This document shows positions 19,597 to 31,167 of a DNA stretch of 60,000 nucleotides, piece by piece. Below the pieces are notes generated by a model, which worked only from the letters and a program-made list of their open reading frames with translations, searched no databases and had not been told where the DNA came from. Within the stretch, counting starts at the first letter, position 1; the number at the start of each line of letters is the position of its first letter. The stretch is from Diphasiastrum complanatum (taxonomy: Eukaryota; Streptophyta; Lycopodiopsida; Lycopodiales; Lycopodiaceae): positions 62,169,910 to 62,229,909 of the forward strand of contig CM055095.1 in the NCBI GenBank assembly GCA_029204225.1, given 5' to 3'. Made by a program: the position numbers and the translations under genes.

Positions 19597-20850
19597 TACG
19601 TAAAGACACGAGCATGAGATCAAATGCAGAGATATTGGAGAAACTATTTAGATATTGGAGGAACATTGAAATTTAGTGTCATAAAAATAAAATTCCATCA
19701 TCATTATGGAATAGAAAACAAGTAGAAATTGCAATACAGTGCTATCACATAGACACAGCTTGATTGTAACAATCCATATTCATATCAATGAAAATCCCAA
19801 AGATGGGTTGTCTACAATTAATATTGTATATATATTTTGATGATAATATGTACATTTTTATGTACATTTGAATTGTACTAAAAGTAAAATTTTTATTCAA
19901 TTTTTTTTTCTACAGTTTCTTCTATAACAAGAGAAGCATCAAGTAAAATTGCTTGCTCCTGCGCTATTTCAGAATTAGGAGTTTGATAGAGCACAATCTC
20001 TTGTTCTGATAGTTGCACTTCCTCTTCATTGGGAAGGACTTGTATATTCCGTTGATCATAAATTATAATGTCTGGTTCTTGAGCAACCTGAAAGGCTATC
20101 AGAGCCGGGACGGCTTTTTTGGTATCACCATTGGGGCTATTAATTTGTAACAAAAACCTTAATCTTGTCGCAATCTGTACACTTCATCGGGGTTGTATGG
20201 TTCGATGGTGAACTGTCATTGACAACAAGATGGATAAGTAACTTTCTAAAAATGACACTAAAGAAATAATTAAAATAGAAAACATCAAATGAACAAATGT
20301 GTCAATTCTAAATTAGAAAAAAAAAATATACCTTGTTAAGATCAACGTCCACTTGAAGATTATATTACTCAAAAAATAACTTTATATTGTACAAAATGAA
20401 CCGTGCACAACTAAACGAATCCCTCTTATGTACAGACAGCATATATTGAAAGAAAAGTATTAACATTATAAAAAATATTCCTTTCAAGGAAAGATACAAA
20501 ACTAATGTCCATAATATTATAAGAATTAGCAATAATGTTTACTTTGACAAATTTTATTTGTATATCGTCAATTGAAGTGGCGGTTGTCCCCAAGCCAAGG
20601 AACACGAAGCATGAATGTAGAGTGAGAGCCTGGCAATGAATCCACAACCATAATGAGGAATAGGGTGAGTTTGGACCCAATATATAGAGCCAAAACCATC
20701 ATGGGCACATAGCCATGCATAGCCCTAAATTCCCTATACATAGATCATCAAGAATAGAGCCGAAGGTCCTAGAGTAGAGGCCTTTTCTGAGATTTATCTT
20801 AGATTCCAGTCTATCATAAATCTGTCTTTTTATAGATCTCAGAATAAGGA
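19597..20850. other. Unassigned stretch with one weak minus-strand frame
   Basis: AT-rich. The only candidate is 19893-20153 on the minus strand (86 codons), containing LIAFQVAQEPDIIIYDQRN and an acidic EEEVQLSEQEIV run. I do not recognise it. It could be an exon of an unknown gene or chance. Confidence 0.3.
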
Positions 20851-20851
20851 T

Positions 20852-22025
20852 ATGATACACTATCAAGACTTGGTGAACATTGATAAGAATAAATATAAAT
20901 CCAAACTTGATAGGATGTTTAATAAGTTACTGCATGCTGATTTCAAATCTGTTGATAGTTGCCCTCTGCACGGTAAGAAGTGCAAATTTTTGGAATTTCA
21001 ATCAGCTTTTGTTTTTCATCTTTTGTTAAATATTGAGGATGATTTTGATGTTGCTTTACCATCTACTTTTGAGGTCGGTTCCTCAAGTAGTGTCAAAATT
21101 GAAAAATCCAAACGTGCTGATTTGGATTCATTTCTTCAAGATACAAGTGTAAATAATGACGATTGTTCAGATTTTGATCATGCCCGAAATAGAGCGTTAC
21201 TTATAGGTCCTCAATCTACTACCTCTTTGCCCCCTAATTACAAAACTTTGATTACCCTCCCTATGTATAATGTCAATAATGATTCTTTTTTTACTTTATC
21301 GGATATATCTGATCTTTTTTACTTCACGGAGACTGAAGCCCTTTGTATTTTGAGCAAGGAGTTAGATGAGTTTTCTGACTTAATTGATTACGAGGCTGAT
21401 GATTTTCTCCCATGAGTGGATGACCCAGTCAATGATCAATTTTTCGTAAGAAAGGATTGCTTGAAGATGGTCGTTGATCAAGTGCATAAAAATAAAGTTG
21501 ATCTTCCTAGGGAAGATGAGTCAAAGAATTCAAAATCAACTTGGCTTTCCAGAGCCTTATGTATATACTCCAAGCTCTCTGACTTTGAGAGGAGGCCACA
21601 ATATTGACAATGAGATAGTAATAAATGAAGACAACGTTGAATGCGTAAGTTTTGTTGGGATTTAATTACATGATGTGTGATGCCAAAATTATGTACTCAA
21701 ACTCACATTTTTTTTTCTATTTCAAGAGACTTTATATGTGGATGAATTTGCAATTCGTCGAGGAGGACACAAATTTTCGGCTAGTGAATTTCTAAGAGAT
21801 CATGAACTGGGAAATTTTTTGAAGTCCTTTAAGAATAATGAGATAAGTGTGGCTCGTTCAAAGTTTCATCAACCCGGTGAAACAATGATTATGGCAATCA
21901 AAGCACTTTCTCATTTTCTTGGTGGACATAATTTTCTGAGAGTGCATAGAATAATTTTTGTCATAAAAACCATTGCTCTTAAAATTTTAGGATATGGCCC
22001 AGTGAATTCGATGCTTAGATCATGA
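20852..22025 (+). pseudogene. Unrecognised gene remnant with an apparent intron
   Basis: An ATG at 20852 opens 187 codons (MIHYQDLVNIDKNKYKSKLD, later CPLHGKKCKFLEFQSAFVFH) ending in TGA at 21413. The same frame reopens at once with DDPVNDQFFVRKDCLKMVVD. Around 21540 the gene-like text moves to another frame (GFPEPYVYTPSSLTLRGG). It ends at a good plant 5' splice site, TGC|GTAAGT at 21645; an acceptor after a T-rich stretch (..TTTCAAGAG at 21728) continues in phase with TLYVDEFAIRRGGHKFSASE to 22025. No domain is recognised. Composition is acidic in the first part and mixed in the second. A stop plus a frameshift suggest decay; the intron suggests a cellular gene or a DNA transposon rather than a retroelement. 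Confidence 0.45.
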
Positions 22026-22175
22026 CATTTTGCATTGTATGTTGCCTATGTGGATTTGAGTAAGGTATGCAACTACAAGCAGTTGGATCCATATGAAAGA
22101 AGAAAGAAATTGTGCGACTCCAAGTTGCAATTATCATTGGAGAAGATGTCGAAAATGAATAGAATTTGAAAATTT

Positions 22176-23437
22176 CTAAAAGTTTGTATAATTTCTTTGT
22201 ATATCAATATACAAAATGATATCTTTATGTCTATTGCCTATTGGCATATATAAATTTGCATGCTTTTTGAAATTTTTCATAATTTGTCGATTTTGTATTG
22301 TGACGGATTTGTACTCTTTTGCAAAACCATTGGAAAAGCTGCAAAATGTAGCTGTCTTTTGTACTGGTTCCACCATATTGTATACTTTTATGAAAGGCCG
22401 CTCTTGCTTGCCAATGAGATTTTTCCACTCCTTGTGATGATTATATGCGGAGGCTTCCACTATTTCTTGCAAAGAATGTTGAATGATGTCACAATATGTG
22501 CTACATTTCATAAATCAAAATCAAAATCAGTACCAAAAAAAATATACTTAGTAGCATGAAATTTTGTACTACGTTGAATTCTTACCATATAATGTGTTAT
22601 GTAATCTTCTCCACGTGCACTCTTGACTGCATCAGCAAATTCATTGGTTGTTTTCTGTTTTGCAAATCATTATTTGAAAATTTATTTTTTCTTGAATATT
22701 TCACCATGTTGTCAAGCTTCTTCTAAACTTTTACTTTGAGTAGGCGAGTTGAACCTTGTTCCTCAAAATCTTGAGTTGCAGCTATTATCTATTTCCAAAT
22801 TGAGTATTGAATTCTAGATTCTTATCCAGAGTAGTTTGATAAGAATCTTTGAGCTTTAGAACCACCAATGCTCGGTTTGCATGGAATATTTTCTGATTTA
22901 CCTGAAAGCTTATCGTCTTTTGTTTTCTTTTTTTAGTTGAGTCCTTACGGGTGTTCTGAATTTGAAAGTGCTCCATTCATGACTGTAAGACTAACTCTCT
23001 CCATTTTTTGTCCCTTTATAATTTTAGACTCATCTAACTTAAGGACACCTACCAGCTTGTTATTCACACTCTCATTTGTAATACCATAAAATCCTATTAT
23101 GAATGCTAGCAACTTATTAATATCGATAAACAAATTGTTGGAATTGTCATAAGCTAGACATTCTCCTTTTGAGCAATACACTTCATTGATATGAAATGGA
23201 ATACCCACATTTTTGGCATGCCCTAGTTTAACATGCCCAGGTTTAACATGGTCGTGGAATCGAAAACTTTTTTACGCTACCTTGTGCAAATGTTTCTTTT
23301 ATCATCTTGAACATTATTGCATATGCTTCTCTACTAATACTAGAAAAATCACATGCCCCTTGAACTAATGTAATGTCCAGTATTTTCCAAACTCCAGTCA
23401 TAATGCTATCGGTAATTGACGCCTTAATTTTTCTCAA
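22176..23437 (-). pseudogene. Unrecognised minus-strand gene remnant
   Basis: A series of minus-strand frames in order looks like exons or pieces of one decayed gene: 23437-23243 (ITDSIMTGVWKILDITLVQG), 23208-22945 (YCSKGECLAYDNSNNLFIDI, then KLDESKIIKGQKMERVSLTV), 22976-22785 (IQNTRKDSTKKRKQKTISFQ) and 22511-22176. The first two read like real protein, with a Cys-containing segment and a Lys-rich linker. I do not recognise the family. The first three pieces are close together, so frameshifts or short introns would both fit. It is head-on to the plus-strand remnant at 20852-22025. Confidence 0.35.
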
Positions 23438-23489
23438 ATATCATGTTTTAAAATAGTTAGTAAAGATTTGGACACACATTCTCAATCAT

Positions 23490-24024
23490 TGTTAAAATTC
23501 AAGGAAGTTGTAACAAATAACGAGCTATGGAGTGCGTTAAGTCAAAAAACTCAAACACTATCAATACAAATAAGCTAATAGGCCCTCCAAAGTAATTAAT
23601 AAGGATAATAGGCCAATAAGGGCCCAATGTAGTTTAAATAACACTTAACAAGGGCTAATTATCTCTCAAGATAGTATGTTTAGTTAAGTTAGGGGACTTG
23701 TCTATAAGTAGGCAAGAGACACCACTTTTGGAATCTTTTGGCTCATTTGCAATTGAGAGAACTAGGAGCTTTATCTCCTCTTTCTCCTTTGTGAATGTGA
23801 GCCTTGGGATCTTGATCTTGCTAGGTCTCATGTGCCCCATCACATGAATTCATGTACTCCTCACTCTGCATTATGAAATCCATCTCCTTTTGAGCTTCAT
23901 TTTGATATGAGCTTTGTGGTAGCTTGTGGTTATTCTTCATCTTTGGTTCTCTTCAACATAGGTGTGGTGGTTGCCTCCTTGTTTTAGCTTGCTTGGCTTG
24001 GATTGAGAGATATGGCACATGACA
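23490..24024 (+). mobile_element. Probable LTR of a Ty3/gypsy-like relic
   Basis: Starts TGTTAAAATTC and ends GCACATGACA, with a TATAAGTAG TATA-like word near 23702 and a plausible transcript start after it. A tRNA-iMet-like site (TGGTATCATAG, 24029) lies four bases beyond the right end, and gypsy-type gag follows. No second LTR is seen, so the left border is inferred. Confidence 0.55.
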
Positions 24025-24028
24025 TTTG

Positions 24029-24040
24029 TGGTATCATAGT
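24029..24040 (+). promoter_or_regulatory. Mutated primer-binding site
   Basis: TGGTATCATAGT, two changes from the canonical TGGTATCAGAGC. Confidence 0.55.
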
Positions 24041-24244
24041 TTAATATCCAATAATCATTTGATTCAACATGAATCTCATTTCATTTGAACAATTTATTGC
24101 TTTTGTAGCTTTCTTTTTGCTAATTTTTAACTTTTGAATTTATAGGTCTGTTCAGACTCATTTTTAGCATATATCTTCGTTTTCAATTTCTAATTTGATT
24201 CCATATACTTTTAGAGCTTTGTTTTAGCTTTCATTTGCACCAAT

Positions 24245-24900
24245 TTGCAAGCAATTTGGGTAAGGGATGCAAAAGTTATTGCAATTTTTCCAAAAGCTGT
24301 CAAAATAGGTGATGGCAAATCCAATCGATGTGGACAGCATGTGTCATATGGAGACTGTTTGGAACATAACGAAAAGCATTTTGATGATTATGATGATCAA
24401 CAAGCTCGCCATATGAGTCAACATTATTTAAGTGGTGGTGCTTATAACAGTGACAGTGACAGTGAGCAGCTAACTTCATGTCAATCAAAATGTCGTCATA
24501 ACCAATATCCTCATATGGACCAATCTTAGCAGCCTATGGTGGAAACAGTGATGGTGTAGAGACAACATTTCTTTTACAAGTTTGACGGTAGAATTGCTCA
24601 CATGGATGTGAGAATATGGTTGGACAACTTTGACAAGTATTTTCAGTCACATCCAAGTAGTGACCATGACAAGATTCAATTTGCAAGAACATACCTTGAT
24701 GGATCTGCAAAAATCTGATGGCGGTGGCAATATTGGATGCAGTGTGGAGAACCTCATGTTACCACTGAAAATGGCCAATCTTTGTACAAAAGTGCATTGA
24801 AGAATTCGAATGTGCAGATGGTCAAATATGGCATTCTACCCAACAGACGTCTACTATGGAGAGCTATTTCAATGAGTTCCATCTACCGGTTTCATACCTT
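24245..24900 (+). pseudogene. Ty3/gypsy gag relic
   Basis: After a variable N-terminal part (24245-24529, His- and Asp-rich with SDSDSEQL) and two stops, the frame at about 24570 reads FYKFDGRIAHMDVRIWLDNF, then DKYFQSHPSSDHDKIQFART and YLDGSAKI, a stop, and WRWQYWMQCGEPHVTTENGQ. This is the retrotransposon gag core of gypsy elements, where the pattern FDG..DVxxWLxxxxxYF..DKxxxAxxYLDGxAxxWW is usual. Resemblance fades after a frameshift near 24830. No protease or pol follows, so the element is truncated. Confidence 0.7.
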
Positions 24901-24909
24901 AGAATTGTG

Positions 24910-25440
24910 AGTTGAGCTATTGCTCTAGTAGTCCATGCTTTGTAATCTTATACCTTGCACGAGAGAGCGAAAATAGTGGTACTGTATCCAAACTAGACGT
25001 AGCAAGTACCAAGCATAGTAGGTAGTGTACAAGAGCGGTGTAGGTTCAAGATGAACAGTATCAAGTTCACATGGATAAGGGAGATTGCTAATTAGCACAA
25101 AACCTGAAAATGCAAATGGAAAGCAAACAATCATTCTATCCGCATAGTCCTCATAGCATGACCAGTATGGTCGACCTAAATGACGTTTTGTTTGTTCAGA
25201 GTGAGTAGTGTAAATTAGCAAGTCAAAACATAGAATAGTGATCTTAAAGATTCTATGTAGACTATCATCATCATTTACATTGGTATTGCAGTAGACAAAG
25301 TCTAATGATCATGCATATTCTTGTAATGCAGTTATGTACATGTAGTAACTATAGAAAGCATCATACCCAGACCAACTCCAAGTAGAGTCTAAAGTATACC
25401 ACCGTACCAGGTTTTGTGTTCGTTTTATGGCTAGTAATTC
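24910..25440. other. Unassigned stretch
   Basis: No gene recognised. A 98-codon minus-strand frame (24925-25221, starting MLIYTTHSEQTKRHLGRPYW) has no motif I know and is probably chance. Confidence 0.35.
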
Positions 25441-25449
25441 AACGATGTA

Positions 25450-25830
25450 TTGTTGGATTGAAAAACGTTCATACAACCAGATACATCCAAAAACCGTCCA
25501 TTAATAACTGGAATATGCCGCAGTAAACAAAATGAAGCTAAAAAAACGTTGAAGCAACTAAACACTCCCCAAAAAATAGGGGATTAATGACTGGAATAGG
25601 TCGGTAGGTCGGAAGAGGCAGAATGAATGTAGAAAAATGTTCAAGCATCTGCATATATCTCAAACACGGCCAGAACTGATTAGAAAACCAAACAAAACCT
25701 ATATCAAGTCACACGTAGCAGAATGAGTGTATAAAAACGTTCTAGCATCTACATACACCTAAAAAACGGTCATAACTGAGTGGAACAGGCCGCAGCAGGT
25801 GAAAGGAAGCCAAAAAAAACTTCTATCAGG
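25450..25830. repeat. Degenerate tandem repeats
   Basis: Three diverged units share AAAAACGTTC, a CATCT(G/A)CATA block, an ACGGTCATAACTG-like block and GGAACAGGCCGCAG-like words, starting near 25455, 25620 and 25718. No coding function. Confidence 0.5.
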
Positions 25831-25839
25831 TCGTAGGTA

Positions 25840-26250
25840 GCATATGAGCACAAGAGCGTTTTTGGTGGGCGCCGCCAGACCAAGCTCAATGTCGAAGTTT
25901 TGGATGTGGGTTCCGACGTCACAGGATGTGATTCCAACTCTATTGTGAATGCGTCCACCCTAATGAAGCTCCATTGTTTCCAATTCATGCAACCCTAGTG
26001 GTCTCCAGTATTTGTTTTCATTAGGTCACAGTTATGAGCTAAATGCAGTACTCATTCCGACATGACGAATCGTCACAGCGGAGTTCGTTATTGACGGAAT
26101 GTAGTGTTGAAGTAACTAACTGCTCGATCTTATCCATAGGTATCATTTTGGTGAAGTACAACAATAGATGGTCAATGGAAAAGGATTTTCTTAACCCAAA
26201 TCTTGTCGATAGTTCAAAAGGGATGTTTAAAAGCAACTGGAGTAAAGAAA
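25840..26250. other. Non-coding stretch
   Basis: No gene or repeat recognised. Confidence 0.4.

Positions 26251-26253
<3 letters not shown>

Positions 26254-26295
<42 letters not shown>
26254..26295. repeat. (GA)n microsatellite
   Basis: An uninterrupted GA run of about 42 bases. Confidence 0.97.
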
Positions 26296-26299
<4 letters not shown>

Positions 26300-26730
26300 T
26301 TCATCGAGATAAATATTCCCAAATGCTGAGCAACATTATCATCAATAGGACTGTATTGTTCCCATAGCTAGCTGAAATTGGACTTGAACCATAGTTGCCA
26401 ACAAACTCACCAATAACATTGTTTAGAACCAATGCAAAATCCACATATTCATCTTCTTGACTAGGCTTAAGGAGAAATAGATTGTGCAAGCTTGCAATGT
26501 AATTCCACAACCATTTGTTTTCCAATCACCAAAATAAATGAGATTGGAATCACAAGATTACACAATATGTTATGATGTACTCTAAAATAGGCATCATGCA
26601 ACAAATGAAATGAATTGAAATATATATGCACTGATAACACACCCAGCACTATTCAGGTGCTAATTGTTTTATCTTGCAGCTCCATTTACTCCACTCCAGG
26701 TTCAAGAGAAAGAGGTCATTTCAAGAAAGG

Positions 26731-27486
26731 AGGGTGTGTTCTGGAGAAATTGGACTTCCATATCAATAGCATCCTCATCAAGAATACTATTTAGAAGCAG
26801 TGCACTTTCGTTCACCTACACCTTGATTAGACGGACTGATCTCACTCACCCTAAGTATTTTACTTAGCTCCTCGTACTTTGTCCTGAGGTCGTTGTAGCT
26901 TTTTTCCATTTCACCTTTTCACTAGCTAAAAACTCTCTCAACCTTCAAGAAAACTAAGATGGCAATATTTGTAATTAAGCATTTCAACTACTTTCCTACC
27001 TATCTGTCTTCACCTTGTCCACTTCTATGTGTGGTGTGTTGTCAGGCACTATGTTTGAACACCCTACTCCGAAGATCACATGGGGGAGAGACCACGGCAC
27101 AACGCTCCGGTTTAGGATTTTCAAACATAGTACATACCATACCAAGAAGTGGGCAAGGTGAAGACGGATAGGTAAGAAGGTAGCTCAAGTGTTGTCATCT
27201 TAATTTTCTTGAATGGTTGAGAGAGTTTTCAGCTAGTGAAAAAGGGATACGGAGAAAAGCCACATCAAGCTCAGAAGAAAGTACGAGGTGCTAAGTAAAT
27301 TAGTAAAGGTGAGTGAGATCAGCCAGTCGAATCAAGGTGTAGGTGAATGAAGGTGCATTACTTCTAACTGGTGTTCTTGACGAGGATGTGTCCAATTTCA
27401 CTTGGTTTTCTTGAAACAACGACAATTTGTCTATAGAGTTTCAGAAAGTCGAACACAATGAGCTCCAATAGAACACACCCTCTTCC
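26731..27486. repeat. Long inverted repeat (fold-back)
   Basis: Left arm 26731-27059 and right arm about 27120-27486 are inverted copies around a 60-bp spacer. Matching pairs include CTATGTTTGAA with TTCAAACATAG at the inner ends, and AGGGTGTGTTCT with GAACACACCCT at the outer ends; CACCTACACCTTGAT and ATCAAGGTGTAGGTGA match in the middle. The right arm has about 70 bp extra near its outer end. A transcript would fold into a stem of about 330 bp. No clear target duplication and no coding capacity. It may be a fold-back or MITE-type element, or a source of small RNA. Confidence 0.8.
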
Positions 27487-27489
27487 GTA

Positions 27490-30400
27490 AAAAGGATCTC
27501 ATCAATCATTGTGGCAACATTGGCTGGTCCCTTGGCAACTGAACACGTATTATGAAAATTGGGTTCGATGCCTACAGGCATTCCTCTTCTTTTGTCTGCT
27601 TTCCTTACTCTCCATCTCGTCAATTGTAGAGCTGGTTAGCAACAAATATAGCTCACCACATTGCAGCACTTTACATTTACCAATTGTGTCTAAGTGATAT
27701 AAATATGATACTTTTCATAAATGAAGACCCCCCCTCTCTTCTCTCTCAAGCTTAGACTCTTAACACAATCCGAGTGCTTGGTTTACCAAGCATCTCAACT
27801 TATAAGTTATCAACCACAAGTTAAAAGAAAAGTTGGACTATTGTTTTTAAGGTGTTGAGTCTCTTTCATCTTCTTCTTCTTCTTCTTCAAACATGCACAC
27901 AGGCTTTGTACAAAATAGGTTGGAGTTCCATCAAATGTATAGAATGTTGATCTCAATTGGGTCATAACTTTGGCAGTAAAAAAAACGCCATCCATTTTGT
28001 GCGAATGGCATCTCACCTAACTGCTTGGAATTGGACCTAAAACTACTGGAACCTCTTTTCTTTCTCTTTCTACAAATACCCATACTGCATATATTTGCCA
28101 AAAAAATACGAATTGAATCCCAATGGCTCAAATTTTGACCCTAAACCCTAAACCCTTATTGCCCCAAGCCCTAAACCTGAAACTACTGGAATCGTAATCG
28201 TCTTTTTTTCTCTTTCTACTGATATCTATATTGCTTTTAAAGTTTTGCTAGAAAACCAACGAATTGCCAATTTTCTGGGCCAGCGATTCGCAAATCACAA
28301 CTGTGAATATGGTTAGTGCATATTTAGATTGCACTCAATGGAGATATAGACTAACCTAAACTATTCAAATACATGAAAGAGAGCACATGCAGTTTTTGTG
28401 ATTCATAATATAATTTAAAACATATGCATCAATGCAAATCATGTCAAAACACTACTATAGTGAGCTACCATTGGGTGTGAAATTGGGTAGTTACTAAAGG
28501 CCTTCTCAATATGAAACACAAATACATGAAATTCCAAATTGCGGGAAAAACCATTAACTATGGAAAGGTGAGTTCTACAAGAGTCAATCTGTATAAGAAA
28601 TACATTATACATGTTGACAAGTGATTATGTATCCCAAGCATTATGTAGCTCAAATTCAAAAGGCGAAGTGTGAATACATTGAAGACCACCATGTGCAAAA
28701 GCATGCAAATCCTTTGAACGGAAATTTCAGGGTGCCAAGCATGAACCAACATTTGCATACAATCATCAATCATGCAATCAAGCCTACCAGAAATTTGCAT
28801 AAGGTGAAATTTATAGTAAGGTCATATGACTGTTACTAGAAAGTGCATATGTTTTAAGGCTTTACCCAAATCTAACTCTCGTGATCGGTGGGCAACACCT
28901 AGTTTGTCTGGGCAAGTGAAGGGAGGCTAGTTGACACAAGAGGTATGGATCAAAATTGTCAATTTTGTCACTATTTTCCAACTTCCCTGACTCTAGTTCT
29001 CCGTTTCCACTATACTCACATTGAGGGGACTTAGGATATTGCAAAGACCAAAACAGTGATGTTGGATCTCCATGCAACATCTCCTCTTTTTCCAAATGTT
29101 CAAAAGCTTGGTTGTCGCTGCTAATAGCCTGAGCTCCATCTGGATCCACTTGAGATAATCATCACTAATATCCAATGCTCAATCCTCTAGTGATGTTGAG
29201 CTGAGTCCATGCTAACCACTCCAGGAAAAAACAGTAGCAGAAAAGTTCTAAACATCAACATAGCATCCTCCACAGTGGTATTTGCAGCAGCTTTTGTCAC
29301 ACAATAAAAAATTGAAAATGGCTTCAATTCTTGGGCGCTCACGACATTCATTTTCGTGTTCTGCAGAATCAACACCATCATCGAGTCCCTCCACCTGATC
29401 AACTACAATGACATGATAGACTCATGAGCCTCTGAACACTAGAACAAGTATATTTCAGAGTGAAAACACTCGTCAGAAAGCATTGAACAAACATGAGGCT
29501 CGACCTTCATGTTCAGATAGCAACAGCTTCCTCCAGGTGCCAGCAATGCCAAGAAGGTTACAGAGCAAGAAAAAAATTCCAGTAGATGCCTTAACTCTAA
29601 TACATACTCTTAGATCCACCGAGAGAGAGTCAAATCTTCCTTTTAACCCAGCACCATGACTGTGTGTCTGCATCCGTGAATCAGACCACATGCAATCAAT
29701 CAAGCCATACTCTGAAAATCGGGGATTCGAAAAACCTATCCTGCCTTTGCTCATGTTAACCAAAATTGTGACAACAAACTTGCCATCTTCTATATCTTAA
29801 AGACAAGTCAATCTGCTTACTGTTGCCTTGTGAACTTACCTGAACTACCAAAGATGTATCCAATTATACATGATTGATGATGAATGATGATTCAAACCAC
29901 GTGTGTGGCCGAAGCGATTGATTTGCCTCAAACTTGTGTAAGTAGATGTCTTCTAAAAGTTTGAATGAGACCACACACAACTTTCCGTGCCATCTCCTAG
30001 TGTGCAGACTCTTTCAAGCCACGTGAAGAGAATCTTTCTGCATGTCAGAAACAAACGTATACATTTAAGCGTGCAAGAACTGCTATTTAATCTTTGTTCT
30101 CCATCAAAACCATATACGAATAAATGGTTAGCACCACCCAATACTGTAACCTAGTGGAAGACCCCAGGAGAAGCAGAGATAAAAATTTATATTGCGTATC
30201 ACCAACGATGCTCAACACAATCAAATATCTTGATATGAATTAAGCATAAAGAGACAATAATGAAGCAAATGATAGTTCCCCTACAAAGAATGACCAAAAA
30301 CATCCCATAATATCAATGGCTAACAAGCATTAGCAATGAGTTCTCCCATGGAAAGCTCAAGTAATACTAAATTGATAAGCTAAGAAATGAGTGTTCCAGC
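27490..30400. other. Mostly unassigned stretch
   Basis: I recognise no gene. Seen: a (TTC)6 run at 27871-27888; telomere-like CCCTAAACCCTAAACCC at about 28140; two loosely similar blocks containing AACTACTGGAA and TCTCTTTCTAC near 28040 and 28180. Minus-strand frames at 28862-29149 (starts MDPDGAQAISSDNQAFEHLE) and 29473-29763 (starts MVNMSKGRIGFSNPRFSEYG) could be exons of an unknown gene but show no known motif. Confidence 0.3.
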
Positions 30401-30403
30401 TGC

Positions 30404-31092
30404 ATGGGTACACAGTTTTTGAGAGCCGTGGATTGCAGTAGAGGGGGGAGAGTCATATCTGCAGAGTTCATGTACGACGTCATTAGGTCTTCCATATCGT
30501 CCATAGGCCCCCAGCATGTCGTTACGGTGGTGACGGACAATGCCACCAACTGCGTTCAGATGGGTGTCCTGCTAGAGGCCGAGTTCCCTCACATCGTCCA
30601 TACCCCCTGTGCAGCGCACGACATAGACCTTCTCATGGGGGACATAGGTGCACTTCCCTGGGTTAGAGCCATCGTCCGCGAGGCCCTCTTCCTGGTGACA
30701 AAAGTCACTAGGAAGAGACGTGTTCTTGCCATGTTTCGGGTGTTCAACCATTTGGACCTCCGTAAGCCAGCCCCCACACGCTTTGCATTCAACTTGGTGG
30801 TCATCGACCGTCTGATCAGGTGCAGGGCACAGCTTCTACAGATGGTTGCCAGTGATCTTTGGTGTGCCAGTACGTTTCAGCACACGGAGGATGGGGAGCA
30901 CTTTTCTTCCACGGTGAGGGGAGACCAGTTCTGGAGGGATGCCCAGACATTGTCAGGACTGCTTCGACCACTCTACATTGTGCTCCGCATGGCTGACAGC
31001 GAGGGTCCACACTCGGACTGGTGTATGAGCTCATGGACCGGATCGGACAGTTCCTGGAGCTGCCCATCTTGCAGCCAAAGAGGTAAGCGGTA
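30404..31092 (+). pseudogene. hAT-type transposase fragment (DUF659)
   Basis: hAT transposases cut and paste DNA transposons in the nucleus. The frame reads FLRAVDCSRGGRVISAEFMY, then VVTVVTDNATNCVQMGVLLE, FPHIVHTPCAAHDIDLLMGD and RRVLAMFRVFNHLDL, the DUF659/RNase H-like core of plant hAT proteins, where VTDNAxN carries a catalytic Asp. The ATG is probably not the true start; an acceptor-like CCAG ends at 30399. Near 31018 a frameshift moves the homology to another frame (LVYELMDRIGQFLELPILQP), which ends at a good splice donor AAGAG|GTAAGC at about 31081. The C-terminal hATC dimerisation part and the N-terminal BED finger are not seen. The DNA is clearly more GC-rich than its surroundings. 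Confidence 0.8.
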
Positions 31093-31167
31093 TAGTGTTG
31101 TAATTGGTCTTTATTTTTTCAGTGTTCCACATCTGCAGCACTTGGTCTCCATGGCAGGCCACCATCT

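Noticed and set aside
24925-25221. 98-codon minus-strand frame as a membrane protein gene
   Set aside because: Some hydrophobic text but no motif, no neighbours to support it and AT-rich context.
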